From: an uncultured Oscillochloris sp.
Lineage (GTDB): Bacteria; Chloroflexota; Chloroflexia; Chloroflexales; Chloroflexaceae
NCBI GenBank assembly: GCA_903916565.1
Contig: CAIWXH010000648.1
Location: forward strand, 1 to 35,102
Direction of reading: 5' to 3'
Length of the DNA: 35,102 nt
Shown one piece after another: positions 7,175 through 15,108 of this stretch (positions are counted from its first letter, which is position 1; every line of letters starts with the position of its first letter). The notes beneath the pieces were generated by a model. That model was not told the DNA's origin. It saw nothing but the letters and a program-made list of their open reading frames with translations, and ran no database searches. A program made the translations under genes and the position numbers.

Positions 7175-8601
7175 TAACGCTGCTGACGCCGCTCAACGAC
7201 CGGCTCGCCACAATGCATGCAGAAGGGTGTCCCTGCCTCAACGGGTCGTCCGCACATATCGCAGAAGGTGCGCCGCTCGGATGTCGGGGCCGGCGCAATC
7301 GTCTGGGTTGTCCCACACGTCGAGCAGAAACGGGCCGTCGCCCGCAGGGGCGCGGCGCAGTTCATGCACCGTCGTTCCTCGGCGACAGCGGCAGTTGCTG
7401 ACACGGGCAGCAAAGCTGGCTCAGCGGTGCCCACGGGTAGCGTGAGCGTCGGCTCGGTGCCCAATCGTGGCTCAGGCGGCGCGATGGCGTGCGCGGGTGT
7501 AGCATTGACCTCGCCTGTCGGCGCAGCGCCCACATTCCTTCTGCGCCTCAGCCTGCCCGGCAGCACCAGCAGCACTGCCAGCGGCACCAGCAGGGCCACG
7601 CCCACCAGGGGATTCGCCGCTACATTAATGAGGTGTAGCTCGGTGTAGCTGCCAGTCGCCGTACTCGCCCCTACGCGCACCTGAATATTGCGCCGCGTCC
7701 CGTCGTAGAAAGGCCGTGGACTCACATAGGTCAGCCGATACTCGCGCTGCACGTCGCCCGCCAGACCCGTGTACAGCTCGGCCAGCGCATCGCTCTGCGG
7801 CGCGTAGAAGTAGCGCCCGCCAGTCGAGTCGGCGATCTGTCGGAGTACCGTCTCGTCAATCTCGTCGGTGGCGGAACTCGCCCGATTGCCCAAGCCCACC
7901 ACCGCCACCGGCTGTCCGGCGGTCTCAGCGTAGGCGATGGCTTCCGCAAGGGTGTGCTTGCTGCCAGACTCATCTGGGCACGTATCGAGCGGCAATGGCA
8001 CACGACAATCTTGTCCGTCGCTCAACACCAGTAGCAAGCGCCGCCCCGGCTCGTTCCGCAGCAGCTCGACCCCCGCCACGACCGCGTCGTAAAGGGCGGT
8101 GCCATTCTCCGGCTGCAACTTGCTGATTGCGTCGTTCAAGGCGGTGACATCTCCGCTGAACGGTTGTGCCACCTGTATATCTTCATTAAAGGCGACGACG
8201 GCAGCCCGGTCGCCTGGACGCAGCAGCTTAACAAAGGCGGTCGCGGCCTCACGCGCACCGTCAATCTTATGATTCTCGGCCATGCTGCCCGAGTGATCCA
8301 GCACCAGCACACTCGTCACGGCACCCGCGCCCGCGCCGCCAAAGGCGGTGATCGCCACCGGCGCACCGTCCTCGGTCACCGCGAACGCGCCGCTGTCCAG
8401 CCCCAGGCGCGGCTTTCCGCCCGCATCGGCCACCGAGACGTACAGGCTAAGCTTGGGGTACGCGCTTGCGTCAACTTGCTCAACACGGGTTACGCCGCCC
8501 GCCAGCGGGGGCGTCAACGGGCGCGCAAGGGCTGATGCAAGGATTAGGCTTATGACAACCAGGAGCATCAGCATGGCTGTCGGCAACAATACACGTCGCA
8601 T
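7174..8601 (-). CDS. Secreted/membrane von Willebrand factor A protein with two C-terminal zinc ribbons
   Basis: The 475-residue protein has a signal-anchor (basic MRR then about residues 4-25 hydrophobic), a short beta-rich region, and a vWA domain with an intact MIDAS (D102-x-S104-x-S106 in VLDHSGSM). A membrane helix (VGVALLVPLAVLLVL) is followed by RRRRN. Two double-CxxC zinc ribbons end the protein: CMNC...CSTC and CDMC...CMHC. The expected topology is vWA outside, ribbons in the cytoplasm. vWA domains bind partners through a metal ion, so a scaffold role with the FHA-like neighbour is plausible. ATG 8601 is supported by GGAGG at 7 nt; the longer upstream frame lacks features. Confidence 0.85.
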   Translation of the reverse strand: MRRVLLPTAMLMLLVVISLILASALARPLTPPLAGGVTRVEQVDASAYPKLSLYVSVADAGGKPRLGLDSGAFAVTEDGAPVAITAFGGAGAGAVTSVLVLDHSGSMAENHKIDGAREAATAFVKLLRPGDRAAVVAFNEDIQVAQPFSGDVTALNDAISKLQPENGTALYDAVVAGVELLRNEPGRRLLLVLSDGQDCRVPLPLDTCPDESGSKHTLAEAIAYAETAGQPVAVVGLGNRASSATDEIDETVLRQIADSTGGRYFYAPQSDALAELYTGLAGDVQREYRLTYVSPRPFYDGTRRNIQVRVGASTATGSYTELHLINVAANPLVGVALLVPLAVLLVLPGRLRRRRNVGAAPTGEVNATPAHAIAPPEPRLGTEPTLTLPVGTAEPALLPVSATAAVAEERRCMNCAAPLRATARFCSTCGTTQTIAPAPTSERRTFCDMCGRPVEAGTPFCMHCGEPVVERRQQR

Positions 8602-9146
8602 ACCAGACCTCCAGGGTTGTCTGCAATGCTCACTAGCCTTACAGACGCTGCGCGTATCCCAAAGGTTGCGATTCGGTTGTGGCCGTACCACCGAGCATGT
8701 GGTAAGGGTATTGCCGCACCAGCCGATAGCAATCCTACGCCAGTCACGTTGCAGCGCGGATCGTCGGGGCGCAGCATGCTGCGCCCCGACGCCACGTCTC
8801 CGTACCATCGGCTTTACGACCCGGATCGGATTGTTCTCGCTCTCGCTTGTGTTGTTACCGGCGGCAGGTTGTCCATAAATGGTGTATTATGGGTCTATGT
8901 AGGCGCGTAGTGTTGCAAGCATAATGTGCCGCTTGTTACAAATCATACAAGACAGGGGCGGGATGTGATCGGCTACAGGTGCCAAAGTGCGGTTCCGGGC
9001 AACGGACAAATCCCGTCAAGAGCTTGTGCATTATACGTGCATGTAACAGAGTAACGCATTGCATCACGGGCTTGTGGTTGCCCTTTTTGCGTATTGTAGC
9101 GGCGTGACAACTGATTAGAGTGCTTCGTACACCCAGGTCGCTTTTA
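8602..9146. other. Long intergenic region with a 30-bp perfect palindrome at 8762-8791
   Basis: About 545 bases separate the minus-strand vWA gene from the chlorosome-island promoter. No convincing gene is seen; open frames here lack ribosome-binding sites and family signals. The notable element is 8762-8791, a perfect palindrome with half-site CGTCGGGGCGCAGCA and no spacer. It could form a strong stem-loop or bind a dimeric regulator. The stretch 8860-8960 is relatively AT-rich. Confidence 0.6.
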
Positions 9147-9175
9147 TTGACACCCCCCGATATTCGTGGTACTAT
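9147..9175 (+). promoter_or_regulatory. Sigma70-type promoter of the chlorosome island
   Basis: TTGACA (9147-9152), a 17-nt spacer and TACTAT (9170-9175) precede the first ATPase gene. The -35 is perfect; the -10 matches at 4 of 6. Transcription starting near 9182 would give a leader of about 144 nt. It is the best rightward promoter seen ahead of the arsA-csmA block. Confidence 0.6.
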
Positions 9176-9325
9176 TCCGGCACAGCCATGAATAGTCTCG
9201 TTAGCACCCATCACTGTACATTTTTGCCATTTAAGCAAAAAACGCTGACCCGGCATGGGCCGGTTCTCTGGCTCTAGTACCCGCCTATATGTGTCGCTGA
9301 GCGCTCCGCTCCTGGAAAGGCTACG

Positions 9326-10525
9326 ATGCGAACCCTCATCTTTACGGGCAAAGGCGGCGTCGGCAAAACGAGCGTGGCTGCGTCCACTGCTCTGCGTGCG
9401 GCCGATATGGGTCTGCGTACCCTGGTGATGAGTACCGACCCGGCCCACAGTCTTGCTGACTCGCTCGATCTCGAAGGCCCGCTTGGTCCTGAGCCTGTGC
9501 GTGTAGCGCCTAACCTTGACGCCCTTGAGGTTAGTATTTACCACGATATCGAAAACAACTGGGGTATTGTGCGCGAGCACTTTTCGCAGTTGATGGCCGA
9601 GCAGGGCGTCGAAGGTATTCTCGCTGACGAGATGAGCGTTCTTCCTGGTATGGAGGAGGCGTTTCCGCTCCTTCGGATCAAGAAGCACAAAGATCAGGGC
9701 GATTATGATCTGCTCGTGATCGACTGTGCCCCTACTGGTGAGACGTTGCGCCTGCTCTCGGCGCCCGAGACCTTCAAGTGGGCGATGGGGATGCTGCGCG
9801 GGGCTGAGAAGTTTGTGATCAAGCCGCTCCTGCGGCCGATGAGCAAGATTAACCCCACGCTGAGCAAGATGATTGCCCCGACCGAAGTCTACGACGCGGT
9901 CGATGACATGTTCTCGCAGATGGTCGGCGTCACCGAGACACTCTCCAACCCGCTTGAGACTTCGGTGCGCTTGGTCATGAACCCCGAGAAGATGGTGATT
10001 AAGGAGAGCCAGCGTGCGCTCACCTATCTCTCCATGTATGGTATGACCGTTGACACGGTAGTGGTTAATAAAATCCTGCCGGTGGATCAGGACAGTGGGT
10101 ACCTCAATCACTGGAAGGACGTGCAGCAGCGCTATCTTCTGGATGTGCAGCACTCGTTCTCGCCGGTGCCGATTCGCCATGTGCCCTACTACGCCGAAGA
10201 GGTGGTGGGCCTGGTGAAGTTGCGGGCGATGGGGCTTGATATCTATGGCGATAGCGATCCTACGGCGATTGTTTACAAAGAGTCGCCGATGGACATCGCC
10301 AAGTTGCCTGATGGGACGTATCGCGTTAAGCTTAAGCTTCCCTTCGCTGACGTCAGTCAGCTTGATCTGTTTCAGAATGGCGATGAGTTGGTCATCCAGA
10401 TCGGCGACTTCCGCCGCATCATGACCCTGCCTACGAGCCTGGCGGGCCAGGAGGCAGGGCAGGCCGAGATGGAAGGTGACTGGCTTATTGTTCCGTTCTT
10501 TGCGGCGAGCGGCGTTCGCCGTTAG
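9326..10525 (+). CDS. ArsA/GET3-family ATPase, first of three in the chlorosome island
   Basis: The 399-residue protein is a P-loop ATPase of the ArsA/GET3 class: deviant Walker A GKGGVGKTS (8-16), switch I STDPAHSLADS (36-46), and a nucleotide-site motif VIDCAPTGET (131-140). The last about 70 residues (LPDGTYRVKLKLPF..., IMTLPTSL) form a small HSP20-like beta domain, as in bacterial ArsA relatives. Arsenic pumps normally come with arsB/arsC, and none is here. GET3 homologues instead deliver tail-anchored or hydrophobic proteins to membranes. Its position 117 nt before csmA suggests an ATP-driven role in chlorosome protein targeting or assembly; that role is inferred. GGAAAGG precedes the ATG by 5 nt. 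Confidence 0.9.
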   Translation: MRTLIFTGKGGVGKTSVAASTALRAADMGLRTLVMSTDPAHSLADSLDLEGPLGPEPVRVAPNLDALEVSIYHDIENNWGIVREHFSQLMAEQGVEGILADEMSVLPGMEEAFPLLRIKKHKDQGDYDLLVIDCAPTGETLRLLSAPETFKWAMGMLRGAEKFVIKPLLRPMSKINPTLSKMIAPTEVYDAVDDMFSQMVGVTETLSNPLETSVRLVMNPEKMVIKESQRALTYLSMYGMTVDTVVVNKILPVDQDSGYLNHWKDVQQRYLLDVQHSFSPVPIRHVPYYAEEVVGLVKLRAMGLDIYGDSDPTAIVYKESPMDIAKLPDGTYRVKLKLPFADVSQLDLFQNGDELVIQIGDFRRIMTLPTSLAGQEAGQAEMEGDWLIVPFFAASGVRR

Positions 10526-10585
10526 CTCGCGCAGCTCGAGGGTGGCTTCCCCATTGCGCCCTCGGGGTCTTCCACTGGGGTCTAC

Positions 10586-10600
10586 CGGGGCTAAACCCCG
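10586..10600 (+). promoter_or_regulatory. Small stem-loop upstream of csmA
   Basis: CGGGG-CTAAA-CCCCG forms a 5-bp stem 42 nt before the csmA start. It lacks a U-tract, so it may mark an mRNA processing or stabilising site that lets csmA accumulate separately from the ATPase message. The role is speculative. Confidence 0.35.
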
Positions 10601-10642
10601 TAAGCCTATTAGGGTGTACGCTTAGGTTAAGGAGGTGTACGG

Positions 10643-10885
10643 ATGGCCGTTACACGAGGCTGGTTCTCGGAGTCTGCGGGCACGGTCGCGCAGATCGGCG
10701 ACATCATGTTCCAGGGCCACTGGCAGTGGATCTCCAATCTGCTCCAGGGCACGTCGGCTGCGGTCGAGACCATCAACCGCAACGCTTACCCGGGCATTGC
10801 CCGCAGCGGCAGCGGTGAGGGTGTTTTCACCACTTCGGATGTGGGCTTCCGCCCGAAGCGCATTCGGTCGCGTTTCACTCGCTAG
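10643..10885 (+). CDS. csmA: Chlorosome baseplate protein CsmA precursor
   Basis: The 80-residue product matches Chloroflexus CsmA as I know it: MAVTRGWFSE start, the IGDIMFQGHWQW core with H26 (H25 after Met removal) as the BChl a ligand, the INRNAYPG segment, and a basic tail FRPKRIRSRF. CsmA forms the paracrystalline baseplate that takes energy from the chlorosome interior to the membrane-bound reaction centres. In Chloroflexus the mature protein is about 51 residues, so the last 27 or so form a propeptide that is removed; the same boundary would fall just after YPGI here. A very strong AAGGAGGTG at 10629-10637 and an immediate downstream terminator fit high expression. Confidence 0.95.
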   Translation: MAVTRGWFSESAGTVAQIGDIMFQGHWQWISNLLQGTSAAVETINRNAYPGIARSGSGEGVFTTSDVGFRPKRIRSRFTR

Positions 10886-10898
10886 TAGTGAGCGGGGG

Positions 10899-10950
10899 AC
10901 TGGATACAGGGTACAGTCGCAACGCTCTGTATCTTGTATCCAGTTTTCTC
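10899..10950 (+). terminator. Rho-independent terminator after csmA
   Basis: An 18-bp stem is formed by 10899-10916 (ACTGGATACAGGGTACAG) and 10927-10944, with two G-U pairs and a 10-nt loop, followed directly by TTTTCTC. It begins 14 nt after the csmA stop. Partial read-through would feed the downstream island genes at a lower level. Confidence 0.8.
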
Positions 10951-10961
10951 TATCTTCGACC

Positions 10962-12191
10962 ATGATTAGTTTGCTTTACCACAGTCATACCGTCGTCCCC
11001 AATCATCTCACCGAACTCGAGGCGATGAGCCTGATCGAGTCCGATGAGCAGATTTTGATTGCCCTCGACGGTGTGTTGCTCGACGGCAATGGGCGTCGCC
11101 TGAGCGGTCCTACGCTCCACGACTATTGTCTGGTGACGAGTCTGCGTGTAATCCTTTGGGCACGCGACTATGGTCGCCACCTCTGCTGCGCCTTCCCGCT
11201 GGCTGAATTGACGACCGTTGAAGGGGCGGGGGTTGACCCGATCCATGCCCAGATCCAGCTGTCTTTTGCTGCCCCTGATGAGGACGATCAGCACTTCACC
11301 CTGACCCTGCTTCCACTCGCTAATCTCCAGGCCGCGCTGACCCTGTTACGTACGGCTAGTGAGACGGCACGCGAGTTGGCCGCCGAGGGTGTCGATTCAC
11401 GCGAGGCTGGTGTCGAGATTATGGCTGTTCTTGGCGAGCAGATCTATGGTCATGTCGATGGTCTGCGCCCCGGTGAGACCCCCTATCGCTGGCCCGGTGC
11501 CGCCGCTAGTCATAGTCAGCCCGTTAGCCCCGCCCCGGCCTTCGCCCATGACCCCGCCAGTTTGCCGCCTGGTCAGTTCTACACCGCTAGTCGCCTTGCG
11601 CGCTCAGCATGGGATACGCTCCGTCGCTCGATCCGTGAGGCCGATTTGCCGATTGAGCTGAATAGCGGTAGCCTGCGCGAGTTGACTGAGGCCGTCCGTG
11701 CCATCAATGAACTTGTGCATACGGTCGCTACGAATCCGAGCGCCCAGCAGATGGCTATGGCCTTTATCAATCGTAATCAGGGTGGCCCCGCTGCTCCCGC
11801 CGCTACCCCGCCTGAGACTGCCCAGCGCGGTACAACGCAGCGCCCGGTCACGCCAAGTTCGGCTCCCGCTGCGGCGGCTGGCGCTGCCGATGCGACGGCA
11901 AGCGCCTTCTATCACGAGATTCCCCTGCGCCGTCGTGGTGCCCCGCATCCCGGACAAGGTACGACCGAGCCTTCAGTTGAGCGACCCGTCGAGCCGACGC
12001 AGCATGGCTCTGGCGCGTACCAAGCCGACGCCCCCGTCCCTGACCGTCGCGAGATTCCGCTCCGTCGCCGTGGCCCGGATACGGTAGCCCCTCGACCGTT
12101 GGCTCATGGACACTTGCCCGCCGCAGTCAGCGGCTCGGGCGATGCTGGCCTAGACGACGGCTCGCCGACGCTCGATAACCGCCACCAGTAA
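10962..12191 (+). CDS. PH-like-domain protein, chlorosome island paralogue 1
   Basis: The product (409 residues) has an N-terminal globular domain (about 20-150) shared with the next gene: SDEQILIALDGVLLDGNGRR, LVTSLRVILWARDYG and FPLAELTTVEG, a pattern resembling bacterial PH-like domains. A helical middle part includes WDTLRRSIREADLP and TEAVRAINELVHTVA. The tail is low-complexity Pro/Ala with two copies of the motif EIPLRRRG. Similar pairs can be expected in Chloroflexus chlorosome clusters; it may be an envelope or assembly factor, but I cannot assign a Csm letter. ATG 10962 lacks a good ribosome-binding site; ATG 11025 (MSLIESDEQ) is an alternative. It directly follows the csmA terminator. 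Confidence 0.75.
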   Translation: MISLLYHSHTVVPNHLTELEAMSLIESDEQILIALDGVLLDGNGRRLSGPTLHDYCLVTSLRVILWARDYGRHLCCAFPLAELTTVEGAGVDPIHAQIQLSFAAPDEDDQHFTLTLLPLANLQAALTLLRTASETARELAAEGVDSREAGVEIMAVLGEQIYGHVDGLRPGETPYRWPGAAASHSQPVSPAPAFAHDPASLPPGQFYTASRLARSAWDTLRRSIREADLPIELNSGSLRELTEAVRAINELVHTVATNPSAQQMAMAFINRNQGGPAAPAATPPETAQRGTTQRPVTPSSAPAAAAGAADATASAFYHEIPLRRRGAPHPGQGTTEPSVERPVEPTQHGSGAYQADAPVPDRREIPLRRRGPDTVAPRPLAHGHLPAAVSGSGDAGLDDGSPTLDNRHQ

Positions 12192-12261
12192 CGACGCGCG
12201 TGCGTCATGGCACCTTGCCGCCACCAGTGGCAGTCAAACAGGCACTAGACAGGGAATGACT

Positions 12262-13749
12262 ATGAGCACTCGCCCGTATCTCGGCGTTAATGTTAACGCG
12301 GCCAGCGCCGATGAAGTGCGCGTTCGCGGACTGCTTGAGGATGGCGAAACGCTGCTTGCGCTCTTCGATGGCGTGCTGCTTGACCAAAATCGCCGCCGTG
12401 TCGGTGGCATTGCCCTCTCTGACTTTGTTATCCTCACTGATCGCCGCGTGATCACATGGGCGCGTGGCCTCTTTAACGATGCGGTCGATAGCTTCCCTTG
12501 GAAGGATGTCGATGTCGTGCAGGCCGAGACCTGGGATCCTTGGCACGGTCGAGTGCATCTGGCCTTCCGTCTACCTAGCATTGCGCCCCGCAAGCGCCGG
12601 ATCGCAGTTCAAGGTATGACTGAGGAGCCTGGTAGCGGCGAACGCTTGGTCATGAATACCCTTGACTATATGCCGGTCGATGATGTCGCCGTTTTTGCCC
12701 GCATGGTCGAGTTGGTAGGTGATCAGATCGTTAATGCGGTCGATAGCGCAGAGTTGATTGCCAATTTCTTCGCTGAGTTCCACCCCAGCGAGCGTGTGTC
12801 GCTTCAGTCGGTTTTCGATACGTCGCCTGAACCCACTGCCCCGGTGCCGGTGCCCGAACTGGTTGCCCAGAAGAGTGCGCGCAAGCGCTGGTGGCAGATT
12901 GGTCGCGCTGGCGAAGAGCAGCAGGAGTTGACGCCGCCCAGCGACTCGAGTAATTTGGTTTCCGCCTACGAGAGCCAGCGTCCTGGCGGTTCTAGCATCG
13001 TTTCCGGCACGCTCGTCGGCAACAATGCTCCGCCTGGGATGTCGGCTAGTGCTACGAACTCGATGCTGATCCAGATGTCTGACCAACTGGGCGTCTACGA
13101 GGTTAGTCGCACGCTGCGCCTTTTCCTTGAGGCACCTCGGCGCATGGCCCGCAGTATTCGCCGCGCTGGCGAGGCCGTGGGCGGAGCCACCGAGATGATG
13201 AGCGGCCTCCAGGACTCGCGGGTGCGGCGTAATGCGATGCGTGGCCTCTATATGTCTGTAGCGCACCAAGAGGCCCAGGGTGGCCCCATGGCGAGCATTG
13301 GCCCAGTCGTGCGGGCGGCGGTGCGTTTTGCCGAGCCGCTTGAGGAAGAGCAGGATCAGCAGCAGGCCTCGCGCCGCGTTCAGGTGCGCTCTAGTGTTAG
13401 GGGGCGCCGGCCCCCAACACCGGTCGAGACTGAGATTGATGAGGCGGCACAGCGGAATGACGAGCCGCGTCAGGCTCCTTCTTTGGTAGATCCGACCGCT
13501 ACCCCAACAGTGACTAGGCCCGACCCGCTGAAGCGCAGTATTAGTGTCCGTAAGGTTGCCCCCCCAACGAGCGAGGCACCCGAGGTGCCCGAAGTGCCCG
13601 AGGATCAGCCACAGCGGGTTGCCCCAGTGCGCCGTATCGCGGTCGGTCGGACGGGTAGTCAGGCCGCCGAACCTGTTCTTAACGGTAATGGCAGGGCAGT
13701 GGGCCAGCATAGCAACGGTGTCCATCGACCAGACGACGAGAATGCCTGA
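12262..13749 (+). CDS. PH-like-domain protein, chlorosome island paralogue 2
   Basis: The 495-residue product repeats the N-terminal domain of its neighbour: DGETLLALFDGVLLDQNRRR, FVILTDRRVITWARG, FPWKDVDVV. The middle part contains amphipathic helices (SRTLRLFLEAPRRMARSIRRAGEAVGGATEMM, split by short turns) that could lie on a lipid surface. The C-terminal third is disordered-looking, with KRSISVRKVAPP and RRIAVGRTG, similar in spacing to the EIPLRRRG motifs of paralogue 1. The second of two close ATGs (12262) is chosen because AGGGA lies 6 nt before it and touches the first. Probably a product of local duplication; function unknown, likely chlorosome envelope or assembly. Confidence 0.75.
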   Translation: MSTRPYLGVNVNAASADEVRVRGLLEDGETLLALFDGVLLDQNRRRVGGIALSDFVILTDRRVITWARGLFNDAVDSFPWKDVDVVQAETWDPWHGRVHLAFRLPSIAPRKRRIAVQGMTEEPGSGERLVMNTLDYMPVDDVAVFARMVELVGDQIVNAVDSAELIANFFAEFHPSERVSLQSVFDTSPEPTAPVPVPELVAQKSARKRWWQIGRAGEEQQELTPPSDSSNLVSAYESQRPGGSSIVSGTLVGNNAPPGMSASATNSMLIQMSDQLGVYEVSRTLRLFLEAPRRMARSIRRAGEAVGGATEMMSGLQDSRVRRNAMRGLYMSVAHQEAQGGPMASIGPVVRAAVRFAEPLEEEQDQQQASRRVQVRSSVRGRRPPTPVETEIDEAAQRNDEPRQAPSLVDPTATPTVTRPDPLKRSISVRKVAPPTSEAPEVPEVPEDQPQRVAPVRRIAVGRTGSQAAEPVLNGNGRAVGQHSNGVHRPDDENA

Positions 13750-13818
13750 GCTACGCTGTGTGATTGGTGTCGGGTCAGGTATCCTGGCATCAATCGTACA
13801 TCCTGATCGTATATCTAC

Positions 13819-15051
13819 ATGACGCGTGTCATTATCTACTCGGGTAAGGGCGGCACTGGCAAGACCACGATTTCGGCGTCTACGGCGACCCTGCTGGCGC
13901 GTTCTGGTCGCCGGACGCTGGTGCTTTCAAGCGACCCGGCCCACTCGCTCGCCGACGCAATCGGTGTGCCGATCAGCCGTGACCGGCCAACTGCCATCAT
14001 TCCAGGACTCTATGGCCTTGAAGTGGACACGACCTACGAGTGGCGCCATAACTTGGGCGGTTTCCAGCAATTTGTTGCCTCGACCTATTCGAACCGTGGG
14101 GTTGACCGCTCGACCGCAGCCGAGTTGGCTAATCAGCCCGGCCTCGATGAGATTCTTGCGCTCCAGCGGGTGATGGATGAGGCCCAGAGCGGGCGGTGGG
14201 ACGCAATTGTCCTTGATACGGCACCAACCGGTAATACCCTGCGCCTGCTCGCGTACCCTGAGATGATTATCGGCGGTGACGCGGGCAAGAAGTTCTTCCG
14301 GGTCTATCGCGGTCTAGCCAATATTGCTAGACCCTTTAAGCGCGACCTGCCGAACGACCGCTTCTTCGACGAGGTTGGTACGCTCCTTGAGCGTATGGAT
14401 CAGTTGGCGAATTTCTTGCTCAGCCCCGAGATCTCGTTGCGCCTCGTGCTCAATCCTGAGAAGTTACCGCTACTTGAGACCCGCCGCGCCTATACCTTCC
14501 TCAACCTCTACGGGATGATGGTTGATGCGGTCATGGTGAATAAGATTCTGCCCCGCCGCTCTGACCTTGGCCCCTACTTCGACTACTGGGTTAGTCTCCA
14601 GCGCGGCTATCTCCAAGAGATTGATGACAGCTTCGCACCCACGCCGATCTTCCGCACGGTGCTGCAGGAAGGCGAGCCAATTGGCATCCCGGCGCTTGAG
14701 GCGATTGGGCGGGCCACGTTTGGCGAGACCGATGCAGGCGCGTTGCTCTTCGACGAGCGGCCGATCTGGCTTGAGCAGTGGAATGAAGAGGGCGAACTAG
14801 GCAAGTACGAGCTGTGTATGAAGTTGCCCTTTGTCGAAGCGGGTGAGCCGTTTCAGCTCTCGCGCAGTGGCCCGGATCTTGGGGTGAGTGTCGGTCGCTT
14901 GCAGCGTACGATTGCCCTGCCCCGGATCCTCTATGACTGTGGGATGGGGCAACATCGTTACGAGAGCGGCGTGCTGCGCCTGGAGTTCCGAGAGGGTGAG
15001 GGCCTTACTCCCGCCGATGAGTCCGATGAACTGCGGGTTGAGGCCGCCTGA
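13819..15051 (+). CDS. ArsA/GET3-family ATPase, second of three
   Basis: This 410-residue ATPase keeps every nucleotide-site motif: GKGGTGKTT (9-17), SSDPAHSLADA, LDTAPTGNTLRLL, and a C-terminal HSP20-like beta domain (ELCMKLPFVEAGEPFQLSRS...). It is clearly paralogous to the protein at 9326-10525, sharing LVLNPEKL...RRAYTFLNLYGMMVDAVMVNKILP-type blocks in the same order. It begins 69 nt after the PH-like gene, without an obvious Shine-Dalgarno. GET3/ArsA proteins work as dimers or pseudo-dimers, so it may pair with the first or the third copy. No arsenic genes are nearby, so metalloid transport is unlikely. Confidence 0.9.
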   Translation: MTRVIIYSGKGGTGKTTISASTATLLARSGRRTLVLSSDPAHSLADAIGVPISRDRPTAIIPGLYGLEVDTTYEWRHNLGGFQQFVASTYSNRGVDRSTAAELANQPGLDEILALQRVMDEAQSGRWDAIVLDTAPTGNTLRLLAYPEMIIGGDAGKKFFRVYRGLANIARPFKRDLPNDRFFDEVGTLLERMDQLANFLLSPEISLRLVLNPEKLPLLETRRAYTFLNLYGMMVDAVMVNKILPRRSDLGPYFDYWVSLQRGYLQEIDDSFAPTPIFRTVLQEGEPIGIPALEAIGRATFGETDAGALLFDERPIWLEQWNEEGELGKYELCMKLPFVEAGEPFQLSRSGPDLGVSVGRLQRTIALPRILYDCGMGQHRYESGVLRLEFREGEGLTPADESDELRVEAA

Positions 15052-15108
15052 GGTGTTTCTCGTTTGTACCTTGCCAGGACTTGACGGGCTACGGCGTACG
15101 GACGGATC

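Noticed and set aside
8936-10180. Long minus-strand open frame over the first ATPase gene
   Set aside because: Antisense shadow: the plus strand encodes a complete ArsA/GET3 protein with all motifs, and the minus frame has no recognisable domain.
12571-13725. Long minus-strand frame over the second PH-like gene
   Set aside because: The plus-strand frame has a ribosome-binding site and a domain shared with its neighbour; the antisense frame has neither.
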